Shown: piece by piece, positions 1 to 11,231 of the stretch
Layout: each line of letters opens with the position of its first letter
Numbering within the stretch: the first letter of the stretch is position 1
Position numbers and translations under genes: made by a program
DNA from: Plakobranchus ocellatus
Lineage: Eukaryota; Mollusca; Gastropoda; Plakobranchidae
Length of the DNA: 33,238 bases
Assembly (NCBI GenBank): GCA_019648995.1
Contig: BLXT01007646.1
Span: forward strand, 1,501,641 to 1,534,878
Direction of reading: 5' to 3'
Notes under the pieces: model-generated
Told to the model about the DNA's origin: nothing
Seen by the model: only the letters and a program-made list of their open reading frames with translations
Database searches by the model: none

Positions 1-728
1 TAATAATAATAATTTTTTTGTTAAGCACTTGCCTTCCCAAAAAAAGCCCAAAGCAATTTACATACATTCTTAAATAATTCTAATCCAGAAAGTCAGTAAA
101 ATAATAGATATTGAAATCAACAATAGTAATCTAAAATGCATGAAATCAAAAATTTTTTTTTCCATCAAAAGTTTAAAATTTTTGCATTTATCCACAGATG
201 GTTTTCATGAGTTAAGATTATTCAGCAACAGACCACCTGCCTCTCACCCATCCATGCGTGGAAAAAAATCCTGTTCTGTGCTATTTCATGAATAAAATGG
301 ACCAAAGTTTTATACAATCGGATAGAGAAATTGACTTTAGACTATAATTATCTTGTCAAAATGTTTTGGGATGGAAACAGAATATAAAGAATGAGCTGTT
401 TCATCACATAACATAATAAAAACAATTTTGTCTTAAATTGCACAGTCTATGCGCAGTCAGCGAACGGCAGCAACAATATATTAAATCACTGCACAAGAAG
501 TATTCCTTATGATAATTATTAAGTCTTGAGCTTTTTGTTTCCATTGCCATTTCAAAATACACAAATATTTAAGTTTTTAAAAGAACAAAAGGCAAATACA
601 GAAGAGAAAAATCTTGAATTTTAGAAAGTCACGATTTTACTAAGGTAAAAAGAAGCCTATGACAACTTGACAGGGCTTAAAGTATTTATATATTTTCAAG
701 CATAAATTGCTGCAGAAATTTTATTTAC
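1..728. other. Intron or flank, no gene seen
   Basis: The stretch opens with a short (TAA)n run and is otherwise plain AT-rich DNA. No exon with matching splice signals, RNA gene or repeat family was recognised. Confidence 0.5.
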
Positions 729-911
729 CTGATCTCTAGTTTTGACTGGTGCCCTCATTAGAGGGAAGAGCAGCCTTTTCATCTCATTTAAGAAAAATCC
801 TTCTATATTCGAAGAGAACAATTTACTTTCACATTTAACAGTACTTTCCAAGGTGGCTTCTCTGATAAAAGGATTGGGATTGAAGAATAACATCTGAAGC
901 AATGGATCCAT
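729..911 (-). CDS. Exon, 61 codons, most downstream placed
   Basis: The acceptor ttgtttcag and donor GATCAG|GTAAAT bound 183 bases, phase 0 at both ends. It reads MDPLLQMLFFNPNPFIREAT, then LESTVKCESKLFSSN, ending LLFPLMRAPVKTRDQ. The first codon is ATG, but the preceding acceptor favours an internal exon. It is phase-compatible with the exon ending at 11064, 10 kb away. That distance, with a possible alternative end in between, leaves some chance that it belongs to a neighbouring gene. Any further exons lie outside the window or in the first 728 bases, where I see none. Confidence 0.65.
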
Positions 912-1229
912 CTGAAACAATCAATGATTATTTTAAACAAAAACCAGAAAATGCAGTTTAAGTGGATAATTTTTTTAAAGTAAAAAACTGAAGAATATAA
1001 AAATGGGATCAATCCTATAATGATTTGTGTGCATCATAAGAATATCCAACTAAATTTCCATTTCATATAGGAAAAAGGAAAAAGTAGACTATAAAAAGTA
1101 ACATTACAAGGAATGGATCTCAAAGATATCTTTTGGTTAGATATAAGCAAAATGGCAGAAGAAGAAACAGCTAAAAGAATGTCAGATGCAACTAGCAAAA
1201 GCAGCAGCTCACCAAGAATATGCAAAGAT

Positions 1230-1975
1230 CCAAAGTCACTGAAAGCCTTGCAGAAGGTGCAGAACAGGCGGGTGCATTAGAAACTAAAAAAAAAAGAGTG
1301 CGAAGCAACAAGAAACTGTGATAAAAACAGATAAGCAGAGGTACCAGTCAAGGACAAGTACAACGCAAACTTTATCACACAAGAGGCACAACTTCAAAGA
1401 TGTATGTAGCTTTTCCAGGACTTTCTTGATGGACAAGCCTCTAACATACAACTATCATTGATCTCAACATCAACTGTGATATACTGACGAGAAGACAAAC
1501 CCAAATTAAATATCAGAAAAGCAGTAGAGCCATACTATGTAAAGGCAAAGGTATTGAAGGCAGAAGAATGGAAATATTCAAGTAATTGTTTGAGAAAATC
1601 TGAATGAAACATGAGTTTCAAAAGTACATGAGAGCAGATCTTACAAAACTATTGAAGAAAGGAAAATTAAGTCAGTGCCAAAACTACTGTCAAACAATGT
1701 TAGTGTCAATCTCAAGTAAAGTGTTGAAAAGAATTATTCTAGAGTGGCTGAAGGGTAAGACAGGAAAGAGTAGAGGTTGAGATGGTTTGGGCACATCATA
1801 AGAAAGACAGGAGGTGAACGAAACTCCCCAAGCATTGGAAAAAGGAGAAGAAAAAGACTACATGGATTTGGAAAGAGAGCTGAAAGAAATGGGAACAAAC
1901 TGGACATATGTGACTGCACTGGCCCAGGATAGGGTGGGATGGAAAACTTTGTTGGTGTTCTTTACTCTAATGCGA
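1230..1975 (+). mobile_element. Broken LINE: reverse transcriptase part and 3' tail
   Basis: At about 1655-1753 the plus strand reads KKGKLSQCQNYCQTMLVSIS followed by SKVLKRIILEWLK, the typical non-LTR reverse transcriptase segment (K.G.LS.C.NYR.I.L.S..SKV). Immediately after it comes the C-terminal tail of such elements: RWFGHIIRKTGG and, after a frame change, ELKEMGTNW...ALAQDRVGWKTLL. The YADD-containing core between them is missing, so an internal deletion joined the two parts. Weaker homologous-looking sequence reaches back to about 1230. The element is old, with shifts and stops, and lies in an intron of the minus-strand gene. Confidence 0.7.
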
Positions 1976-2114
1976 GGTGAGAAAGGCTTATGATGAAATA
2001 TGGCAAGACCTGATAATCACAAGCTTTGGGTGTTCCCATAACATTTTGGAGCCTGAGAAAATTGTCATCAAAATCATCTTTACCGTGCCTCAATATTAAA
2101 AATGAGAAAAAACA

Positions 2115-2397
2115 TTGCAGCATCACTAAAATATACTGATTGACTGAATCCCTCCCATAATCCAAGTAGTGAAAGGCCTTGGAAACCATAGACAGTTTCA
2201 AAGTAGTTTGGAGAAAAATTAATTTTTAACTTTGAATACAATACACCACCTATCAATGAATGCACAAATGGGTATTCATCTCTTCTTTTTGATAAACAAT
2301 CATAAAAAGCATTCTGCTGCAAACTATTCAGACTAAGCAGATTTAAAAGTGAATCTACATATAAGTTTCTGCTAATATCCTGTTTTAAACCGTACAT
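2115..2397 (-). CDS. Candidate exon, about 80-95 codons
   Basis: An open minus-strand frame reads MYGLKQDISRNLYVDSLLNL, then a KRRDEYPFVHSLIGGVLY segment, then FETVYGFQGLSLLGLWEGF. Possible acceptors are ccttttttttaaag near 2399 (phase 2) or aaaacag before Asp-Ile-Ser (phase 0, poorer tract). A phase-0 donor TCA|GTATAT lies near 2115. With the second acceptor it would fit between the exons at 11064 and 911. Composition is protein-like, but a 105-codon open frame is not exceptional here, so membership is unproven. Confidence 0.3.
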
Positions 2398-2400
2398 GCT

Positions 2401-3822
2401 TTAAAAAAAGGGGCTAAAATAGCATCTGATTAAGCTTTTAATCAACAAGATTAAACCCTAAAAACAATCATAGTTTCTGCTTCCCCTATACGTAATAGAA
2501 ATGCAGATTCAAGCCTAAAACTCTCTTGTTTAAAAGTTTTTAATCCATGCACCAGTTGATCTTTTTAAATCTAACATTTTAATTTTTTCCCACTTGAGGA
2601 AAAAATTGTAGATTCTCTTTTCTTTCAATTTGCTAAAATTCAGCCAAAACTCATGCTTTCTTCTAAAGAATGTGAAAAATGTCAAACAGAAATAAAAGAA
2701 GTGTTAACAACTTTGGCACAGAAATAATTTTTCCTTATGTTTGCAATCAGTACAGGAGACTTTCAAGAACCTTAGCGTAGAGTGGAGTTTGACTGATTGA
2801 AGGAAGCTATTTATGATATGGGCGTTTGAATTGATATAGAGTTAAACATCTGTTATTTTTTGAGCAGCTATGTAAAAGTTAAACACTACTTTAAAGCAAC
2901 TTACTTAGACATCCTTCATTTTTTTTTTAATGATCCATTGATTGAAATTTGTTTGACACCCCTCCAAAACAAATCAATAAATAAAAAGCACTTCCACTTG
3001 ACATTTCTTACCAATAACAATCAAGATAAACCTATCAACAAAGCAAAGATTGTGCAACAATGTTTATGTCTAAATGGCGAAGTCTTGACACCTAACCTAA
3101 TGAATCAGATGTCACACATGACTCTTGAGAAAATATATAGATTTTTAAAATCTTTTTTTTTTCCTTTTTTCAAATGATTTTTAAAATATATTAAAAATGT
3201 ATGAGCTTGTGTAACAAAGGCATCATAACTGATGTGGAGTCATTTTCATTTAAAATGAAAATATTTTTTTGCCCTCCTAAAGAAAAAAAGAAATTGATGA
3301 AAATAATAATACTCTACTATAGTATATCAGAAATATATTAAATAAAAAATTTGTATTTTGTTTATCAAGGGACTAAATTCATCTTTTCTTCTACATAAAA
3401 ACTTGAGAGCAGCCAGTAGCTTTCCAAATCTTTGCCTGTGCAGCAAAAATAGTAAAAAACACTAAAAGTCGCTTTGATGACATCAAGATGTATAAAACTA
3501 CGATCTTATGTCCAAAATCGGATATTTCAATGTGGTTATTTGATAACTACACACTATATTTGAGGATGATTTTTACACATGGAAGCCATCAGTCAGCAAA
3601 TTGTATTGACCACTTCTTTTTGCTATCGCAAAAAAAAAGTTGATTTCTGCAGAAAATTACACATATAACATTCCCATTACAGTTTCATGTCAATTTAAAA
3701 CATGCTACCATTACCCCATTTTGAAGGTACATATTCGCTTTGGAGGTTTTAATCAATTCCCATCACTTATGGCTCAAGAATATTACAATCCAGCCAGTAA
3801 TATGCAAAAGTACATGATAACT
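2401..3822. other. Intronic stretch, nothing recognised
   Basis: AT-rich sequence with several poly-T runs. The plus-strand open frame at 2860-3177 is Phe/Lys/Asn-rich and ends in an SFFFPFFK run, so it is judged chance. Confidence 0.45.
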
Positions 3823-4078
3823 ATCATGTGATGAGCAACTCTCCCAATTTTATGAAGCCTACAAGGCAAGTGATTACCAACAAGGTCTACACAGGAGTGA
3901 CACAGTACAAATCTTTTGCACAAGAGCAAAGCACACGCTCCCCCTGTTGGACCGAGCGCAACACGATTGGCTGCCACCACTGCTCGTCGTCTTTGAACAA
4001 GAAGAAATGGTTCTGCAAGTTTTGTCCGAGTACCAGGAGATGGTCGTTGACCACCCTGGGGGGCCTAACAAGCCGTGA
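3823..4078 (+). pseudogene. Coding-like segment without a start, about 84 codons
   Basis: In a GC-richer patch the plus strand has an open frame bounded by stops that reads QLSQFYEAYKASDYQQGLHR, then a TRAKHTLPLLDRAQHDWLPP segment, then VVFEQEEMVLQVLSEYQEMV and DHPGGPNKP before TGA. It has no ATG at its left end, so start-based searches miss its best frame. The residue pattern (amphipathic helices, D/E/Q/L rich) is clearly more protein-like than the other frames, which are Ser/Cys-rich. It could be a retrocopy, a captured exon or part of an unknown mobile element. No poly-A tail or target duplication was identified. Family unknown. Confidence 0.4.
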
Positions 4079-4242
4079 GCGACATCCCTTGGCCGCGGGA
4101 ACGAGTTGACATGACCACGGCAGCGAAAATTATGCATAAATTCCTCTGGTGAGCCATGCAGTAAACAGGAGACCAGGCTCTGGCAGTTTACCTCAGAAGT
4201 AAAGGTGTCAATGAAAAGTATAACAAAGTCTCCAAACTGCAC
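4079..4242. repeat. GC-richer patch continuing from the coding-like segment
   Basis: Base composition stays unlike the AT-rich surroundings up to about 4240. On the minus strand it is open (VQFGDFVILFIDTFTSEV onward), but that frame becomes Ser/Cys-rich further on. Probably the rest of the same inserted element. Confidence 0.3.
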
Positions 4243-6214
4243 GGTTACTTTATTTTTTTAAGACTGGGAATTTGTACTGAGGATGTCCATCCTTGACTTA
4301 AGATCTTGGTGAAAATTACCACACATGACTGAACATCTAATCAATCCAGTGAAATATTCATTTACTGTTGGACGGTTTTTACAAAGGAATCAAAATATGA
4401 TTCGATTTGTTACAGTAATAGCATCAATGCAAAGGAAAACTAGACACATTTTGTCACAATTGATATCAACAGACCTATGTTTGTGGACATGTAATAACTC
4501 AGAAAACATGAAATCATTTGATAATGTTTTGGAAGTAATTCTTTTTTGTTACTATGTGCTGCCAGTGGTTTTGCTTTGGTCTGAGAAAATATTTGGGACC
4601 CCTGAGTTATTTGCCTCACATGGCTACATCTGGTCATCTTGCATTGCACCTTGACATCAAATAAGCTAAACCAGTCATGTCTTTCAACATTTCCAACTTG
4701 ATTGTTTCTATAGAGCTGAAGTCTCGAGTGATTCTCTGCAGTTGATAGTTTGCCAAAATTCATGTTGATATTTTCAATGGTGTATGATGGGAGTTTCAGC
4801 ATAACATAATTGACTTTTAGGCAGGCCTAGCATCTGATTTTCTGTCACAACCTTTAGCCTTTGAACCTCTTTTTGCAACTAAAACGCAATGGAAACGTTA
4901 ATTAAGTACTTTGTTCCTTGGCCAGCCATGCACAATCAATCCTTGATGAAGGTTACTGATGTAATGCTTGAATGTAACAGACAATTAAAGGATAATCTGT
5001 CACCTAGATGAGATGAAAGTCCTAACTGATTTGGTATGCTTTCACAACAAAAAAACTAGAGTGTTTCCAAAAATGTTGCATATGTAAAGTTGCACACCTA
5101 AACTGCTGCCTCCAGTATGCTTTCACCATAATGCTGTTTTCAATGCATGTGTAACTCTCCAGTTTTTAAATAGATGACCCAGGCTACATTTACACTTATT
5201 TCAAATCCATCAATATCTATTTTTTTTGTGTTTTACATCACATAAGTCTCTCTTGCCATAGGCCTACTTATGTGAAGAAATCCCATACACAGCTACTTCT
5301 TTTTGATTATATAAACATAGATCTAGATCTCAATAAAGCTAGACCTTGGTATCTTGGCAAAGGCAATAAAATGGCCCTAAAATTAATTATCATTACAAGG
5401 TAAAGATCTAGGTCTAACTTTAACTGATTCTAGAAAAATTGTTCTTAACATTAAGCCCTTGCTAATGGCCAAGATAAGGCTCAAGTGGTGACAAGAAACT
5501 TCAAAAGTTATCAACAATTGGTTTTTAAAATAAAATAAGAGTACTTTCATTCCTACATTTCTTCAAATAACCACTTTTTTTTTTTTTTTAGCTACTAGCT
5601 CTATCAATTTTTGTTATTCCATTTTTCTGGTATTCTGCTAATAGGCTTTTCTTTAGTCAATTTTAAAGTAAATAGACACAATGATATATATATGCCTACT
5701 GGAAGAAAAAAAAATCAAAGTGAAAGTTCATGTGCTTTAATTTTCTGGAACTTAAAAATGCCCATACTCTTCAATTTCAAATTTTTTGGTTTTTTTTTTT
5801 AAATTATCTTTTGCTTCATACATTTTTTCTTCTATCTTTTCTTTTACATTGAAAGTCCTCAATCCATATTTTTGGGGTCTTGGTGGTGAAAAAAAAGGGA
5901 ATCCAATGAAACTGGAAGTTTTTTTTCCTGTCATGGAAAGTTCAAGATAGTTTAAGAGTGCGGTACAAAGAAAATCAGTTCTGTAAAATCTAGTAGGTAG
6001 AATACAGACTGGCTCTAGAGGTGTAGTCATAAGATTTTATATTCCAACATGCTCTAACCCGAAATGACCAGACAGGTCATATATCATGGGAATAATAATC
6101 TCATCTGTCTTGCAGACAAGAAATATATCTTCAAGCAAAACAAATAAGGTAATTAACAAAAGTAAATCTTGTACAACCAGCAGAACTCCATAATCTGATA
6201 CGAGCCATTAAGGG
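4243..6214. other. Intronic stretch, nothing firmly recognised
   Basis: A 120-codon minus-strand open frame at 4802-4440 (MLKLPSYTIENINMNFGKL onward) lacks splice partners and a known family. The rest is AT-rich with poly-T runs at 5576-5590 and 5790-5800 and copies of the word tagatctagatct near 5320. No exon was found. Confidence 0.4.
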
Positions 6215-7484
6215 CACCAGCACCCTAGCTTTCGAATTCTTTCTGTTCTTTCTCCAGCATTGCTTCAAATTTGGTCATCTCCAGTCCCCTCTCTTTTCCA
6301 TTGTGGTGAAGATTTGTTTACTGTTCTTCCCTATCCAATACTGATTTTATCATGCAAACTTGCTTTTGGTCTTCCTCCAACTTGCTTGTCTTCAAACTTT
6401 TTTTGTATAACATCTCTCTAAGTGATCACTTGCTTGTACAGGCATGTCCAAAGGACAATTTTTTTTTTCTGTACTGTGCTCAAGAGTTATCGTGTTTATT
6501 TGAGAATGCAATTGTCAATTCTTTTTTCCTTCCTTATTCATTGAGAGGCGTCTATAGCACAGCATTTCTGCAGATTGTATCACACTTTTTTCTTTTTTGT
6601 AGAGCATCCATTCCTTTGCGCCATACGTCATCACTGTCTAGACCAGACATGCCTGGAGCTTGATTTTTACTTGTGTCCCAATATTTTTTTCTTTCCAAAC
6701 ATTGTTTAGTTCAATCATTATTTTCTTTGCCATTGAGATTCTGTTGTTAATATTCTATGCATCCCAGATATTTGAAGTGTTTCACACATTCTATGAATTG
6801 TTGTTCATGGTTATAGGGGCTGTAATGATTTTTTCTAATGTGCAGAAATTACGTGTTCTTGGCGTTTAATTTCAGACTGTCCTTTACTCTTAGTGCATTG
6901 AGTTTGTATACAACATTTCCCTCCTCTATACTGTCACTGGCACATAACATGATGCTGCTAGCATATCGTAACTTTGACATGTTCCTTGCTCCAATTAGTA
7001 TACCATATATATCTATGCCAGCTCCTCTCATAGCTTGCTGTGTTTATATGTTGAAGAAGTGAGATGATAAATGCAACTTGCCTGGTCCCTTTTTTCCAAT
7101 TTTGAAAGTCTTTGTGTGTGAGTTGTTCCATCTTTTTTTTGCTTTATGGTTTGTATATATATATATATAAATATATATATATATATTTATATTGTATAGA
7201 AGTGACACTGAGAGGGAAAACCCAGAGTGATTAATACTCACTAAAATTTTGCTATAATCAATAAATATGATGTATGACTCTATGTGTATGTCAAAGAGTT
7301 TTTTTTAAAGTAACTATAACTTGGATGGCACATAGCATATCTCCAGTCCTCTGCCAGGCCTAAAACCAACCTGCTCCACTGCTAATTTGTTCTCAACTTT
7401 TGCCTTTATTCTTTCTTAGAAGATGTATAGCAAGATTTAACTAGTATGGCTACTAAGTGCAATTGTTCTGTAATTGCTGTAAAA
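6215..7484 (-). mobile_element. Broken LINE, reverse transcriptase and C-terminal part
   Basis: Reading the minus strand from about 7484, the translation gives NYRTIALSSHT, then (with shifts) KVENKLAVEQVGFRPGRG and, after another, YIIFIDYSKI: reverse transcriptase blocks of a non-LTR element (the FIDY.KAFD motif). From about 6800 down follow VKHFKYLGC, VKIKLQACLV and VMTYGAKEWML, matching the post-RT segment of such elements (V+.F.YLG ... LYG.E.W.L). The copy holds many stops and shifts. A TA repeat sits between the two halves at 7153-7193. The end near 6215 is a guess. Confidence 0.65.
7153..7193. repeat. (TA)n microsatellite
   Basis: About 40 bases of alternating T and A, with one break in the middle making a mirror-like palindrome. 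It lies inside the minus-strand LINE copy, so it expanded after insertion or marks an indel there. Confidence 0.85.
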
Positions 7485-7862
7485 ATTGAACCACTTGAAA
7501 TCAAAAGGGAAAAAACTCATTGCAAACAATGCTAAATTATAAAAGTCTCAATCAAATAAACATTGTGCAATATGGACAGCTTATCAGATATTAGGGATTT
7601 TAGGATTAAATAGCATGTTACAATATTTCAGCAGAGAACCTATGTTGGCTGCAAGTCAATCAGCCCTCAAAATATCACCTAGCCACAGAAGCAACAAAAA
7701 ACACGATATAGACCACAAAAAGAAGCAACTAACATTAGACCACATTGACGAACTTAATTATACGCAAATGAATCTGAATCTGACAATATAGTCAATTCAG
7801 GAATATTTAGTAAGGACCTTAATATAGCAGATGATGAAAGAATATCCTACTATTGCAGCACC

Positions 7863-8210
7863 TTGACAGTATTAACATTTAATGCAGCCCAACAAATGAT
7901 ATTTGACAAACATGTAAGAGTCATTAACCTAATAGACTCACATTTAGCATCTCAGGCCCTAAAATCTCCCAACCCCAACCACTGTAGGCATGATATTCTA
8001 TTTGAAAATAGCCAAAAAGTACAAATCATAGAAGAATCATTCAACAAATGCACATCAATTTGTAGCATTCCTGTCCTTCGTGACATCCAAGGACATGAAT
8101 CAGCAGTCAATATGGCCAAAGTAGGGGCTCAACAACAGCAAACCAATACATGTAGGATTAGGGAAATAAAAAATTTACAAAAGGATCAGCATATCATGAA
8201 ATCTAAATGA
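7863..8210 (+). CDS. Doubtful open frame, 115 aa
   Basis: The frame reads MTVLTFNAAQQMIFDKHVRV, then NLIDSHLASQALKSPNPNHC, ending QKDQHIMKSK. Composition is soluble and mixed rather than the Phe/Ile type expected by chance. No family, splice context or flanking signals were recognised. Preceding sequence from about 7620 has similar base use, so a decayed element is the likeliest source. Confidence 0.2.
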   Translation: MTVLTFNAAQQMIFDKHVRVINLIDSHLASQALKSPNPNHCRHDILFENSQKVQIIEESFNKCTSICSIPVLRDIQGHESAVNMAKVGAQQQQTNTCRIREIKNLQKDQHIMKSK

Positions 8211-10782
8211 GAACACATGAGGGCCAATGACTCTAAAAGCTAATTTTTCTACTTGCTTGGCCCAACAATAGGAACTAGCAAAATTAATTTTCAAAAGATA
8301 ATTTGAATATCAATAGACGATTGCTGGAACATTCAGCATGAATGTACTGGAAGACATTCCAGATAGTCAATTAAACACCAATTTGGACCTGAATAATTCT
8401 GAAACTTCTTGAAAGTTTCACAGGAACAGCTGATATGTTTCCCAATCTAAGTAAATATAATTAGCATGTTTTGGACTTCTCACCTGTGTACTGGTTAGGA
8501 CTTTTGAAAGCTGTATATTGTATTTTCACAATATATCATTAGTAAATTGCAGGTAACTAAGTGCAAAAAAACTTGATTCGATAGAAAAAAAAATCAACAT
8601 CACATTTGAAATCAGTGACCCTAAATCCACCATAATCAATTGTGAAAACTCTTGCAGCCAAAACACTGTCCCTCAGAGTTATTTTTTTCTCTTGCCATTG
8701 GTAGTATTAGTGGTATAAATATAAACAATGGTGGTGGTTGCACAAGTGATAGTGCTAGTAGTGACGGGATATCATCAGTAGCAGTAGCACTTTTATTGCT
8801 CTTATCCCTGTCATATCCAATTTTAATACTTTTAAAATCCTTTTGTTCTACTAGAAAACTTTGCTCTTCCAGGACATTATTTACTCCCTTTTATCAAGCA
8901 ATCAACAATCAAAGGAAAAACTGGCCCTAGATAGAACTCCTTGCTGGGTTCAACACTTACAAGACTCTCCTCCAAGGCACTTAAATTAAATCCTACACCT
9001 CTAAAGAAAAGCAACCATGTTGCCAGTTTCCCCCTAGATGAAACCTCTGAAATTTAACATAAAAGAAAAGCCTCACTCTCTTCCTTCTTCTAATTAAGCA
9101 CTTGCCTCCCCCCCCCTCCCCCCGCTTTCCACCTTTTCTACCCTTCCACTTTTTAGCCCCTCTCTCCCGTTCATCATCCTCTTGCTGGACAGCTTCCTTC
9201 CCTCAAATGCGGAGGTAAGATGTCAAAATATTGTTCTGAAGTCACCCCAAGTAGAAGTAGCTAAAAGGTCTAAAATATAACTATATTACAAATATATTCA
9301 TATACTTAGTTTGAACCAGATTAATGATCAAACTCAAACCATTTCCATAAATATTGCAACCAGTGCTCTTTTACTCTATCTCCATTTCTATGATGACAGC
9401 CAGATCTATCACTATAGTGTTTATTCTTTTTCTCCTCATCATTTGCTTATGGTTGAATGATAATAGCAATAAATTTTTTTCTTTTCTTGAATCTTTTGAC
9501 CTCAATGAAGCTAATCTTATCCCTCTACCTAGTTGCCTGACCAACTGTCAGGCTGCGCCCAGCCTCTTGCCTCTTGCCTACCTTTTTTCCTTTATCAATG
9601 TCATTTTATCTCTGGATGAGATCTCACAGGAACTTAAGGGACATTAAATTGTAGTTTGTGACTTAATTCTCTCCCACATCTACAGGCCTAACGCTTCTAC
9701 TATTACTAATACTACTTCTACTACTTAAGGCTGCTCATCAAGTGCACTGAATTACAAAAATAGTTCAGGAATATTGGGAATATCTTTCACTAAGTGGTGG
9801 TTGTAATAACTATTGTCTTATTCAAATGTTGTCATGTGACATCTAACCTTGAGCATCTTTTTTTTTCTCCTTTCATATCTTAGGAAAATCATTACACTTG
9901 ACTAAAAACTACCTGTGCTAATATTGTATATGAATAAAAGCCTTTTGATATTTATTTACAGTGCTTACCTATAATTTATATTATAATATGTGCATAGCGC
10001 ATTAAGTCTTTCTTGAGTCATTTTTTTTTGTCTGTATGGAATTGAATCTTAAATGCTGATCTTGTGCCTATCAAATTTTATCACACACTTCCATTTTTTC
10101 TTTATGTTTATATAAGCTCCGTGAAAGATCTATCCAATATTGGCGAATGAAATAATGTTTTAAGTTAAAATCTAATTGTTTGTTCAAGCCTGTCTTACTA
10201 AATATAATCATCTCCTGTATGACATTTAAAGAAGTTACAGGATTTCACATGTGACTGAAGAAGACATTAAAGTTTACTCATCTGAAAGGTTTTACTCATT
10301 TTACTGTAAGAAATATCCATAATTTACAAAGTGTGTGTTAGTGTAAGTGTTTTAGTTATGGTGCTGTGAATAAACAATTCTATCATTTTACAACTACCAA
10401 TATTACTTTCATATCCTAGATTACATGGCCTATTATGGTTTCCATCACAAAAATGTTATTTGACATAATCCTATGAAAAAAACTATCCAACCACCTACAC
10501 TGGAATACATAGATATATCCATAAACATTTTAATGGGGTATAATAAATTATGCTCGCAAGTTATATTTTCATGGTTCTTATCATACTTTGCAACCTTTGG
10601 TAATCAACTTTTGTCACAAGCTCATATATCTTGCCACTCAACACGTACAAGTATTTGCATCTCGTAGTTTTCAACAATACAAACATTACAATTCTTGGAA
10701 AATGCCAAAAAGTTAAAACTTTAAACTACACGTGCAACTCATTCAGACTGGCTTGGAGAGATGTGTCTGAAGATAGATCACA
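8211..10782. other. Intronic stretch with simple sequence only
   Basis: Contains an impure trinucleotide stretch (GTA/GTG/AGT type) at about 8700-8785, a pyrimidine tract with poly-C at 9100-9180, and further AT-rich DNA. Open frames here are hydrophobic or Ser/Leu-rich and look like chance. Confidence 0.45.
9106..9125. repeat. Poly-C / pyrimidine tract
   Basis: A C-run interrupted by one T, then CCCCCC, within an almost pure pyrimidine stretch to about 9165. It could slip or form a triplex; no function is implied. Confidence 0.8.
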
Positions 10783-11013
10783 ATGAGTCTAAAGTTAGAT
10801 TTTGAACATTGTAAGCTGCTGAAACAGATACAAACTGCATTTATCAAACTTTGCAAAGGTGAAAACTGCATAGATAAATTGAAAGAGTGTGCTGATATGT
10901 TGGAAATTTACTGTTTGAAAAGAGCTGTAGAAAAAGGAATAATTTACAATTTCATGTTCTCAAAAACATTGTATGAGTTATTCAAATCATTAGGACTGCC
11001 TCAAAACATATAA
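10783..11013 (+). CDS. Small complete ORF, 76 aa, unrecognised
   Basis: This frame runs from ATG to TAA with a balanced, soluble helical composition: MSLKLDFEHCKLLKQIQTAF, then IKLCKGENCIDKLKECADML, ending FKSLGLPQNI. It has six Cys and a Leu/Lys periodicity, and none of the poly-Phe or poly-Ile runs typical of chance frames in this AT-rich DNA. It lies in an intron of the minus-strand gene, 50 bases from the exon at 11064, on the opposite strand. An in-frame stop lies a few codons before the ATG. It could be a small intronless gene, the last exon of a plus-strand gene (an ag precedes it at about 10769), or a retrocopy or element fragment. Confidence 0.35.
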   Translation: MSLKLDFEHCKLLKQIQTAFIKLCKGENCIDKLKECADMLEIYCLKRAVEKGIIYNFMFSKTLYELFKSLGLPQNI

Positions 11014-11063
11014 AAATACTGAAATTGGAGAGAAATGTAATGATTGATGCATGTTGTTCTTAC

Positions 11064-11158
11064 CTTTGATCCTTTTTTAAATTCTGTCGATAGTCTAAAT
11101 TTTAACACATCCATAGTTTGTTTGCAGAAGCTCTCCACATAATCTTGGGCATATCTCT
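11064..11158 (-). CDS. Exon of unrecognised gene, 31 codons
   Basis: The strong acceptor ttttgtttttatttcag and donor TCAAAG|GTAAGA bound 95 bases, phase 1 in and phase 0 out. It reads RYAQDYVESFCKQTMDVLKF and ends RLSTEFKKGSK. The first two bases complete Lys with the A left by the exon at 13549. The frame is open further upstream to 11231, but the pyrimidine tract and phase fix the boundary at 11158. It is a helical, basic segment. Confidence 0.75.
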
Positions 11159-11231
11159 CTGAAATAAAAACAAAATTTGCCATCCTGTGGTGTCTTTGGT
11201 TATTGAAAAAAAAAGGATGAAGCATGGACAA

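Noticed and set aside
2080-2397. Resemblance to peroxin PEX12 (YGLK ... WEG spacing)
   Set aside because: Only two short words match with similar spacing. The conserved hydrophobic segment between them and the later RING motif are absent, so the match is probably chance.
3874-4242. 122-codon minus-strand open frame
   Set aside because: It overlaps the better plus-strand coding-like frame, and most of it is Ser/Cys/Thr-rich, the pattern of an antisense shadow.
4440-4802. 120-codon minus-strand open frame
   Set aside because: No recognised family, splice partner or repeat signature. The opposite strand is equally open, so I could not defend it as a gene.
7044-7241. Ile/Tyr-repeat open frame
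   Set aside because: Produced by the TA microsatellite.
10400-10700. Plus-strand frame at 10473-10667 as an upstream exon of the small ORF
   Set aside because: It has no donor that would join in frame to 10783, and its composition is hydrophobic and irregular.
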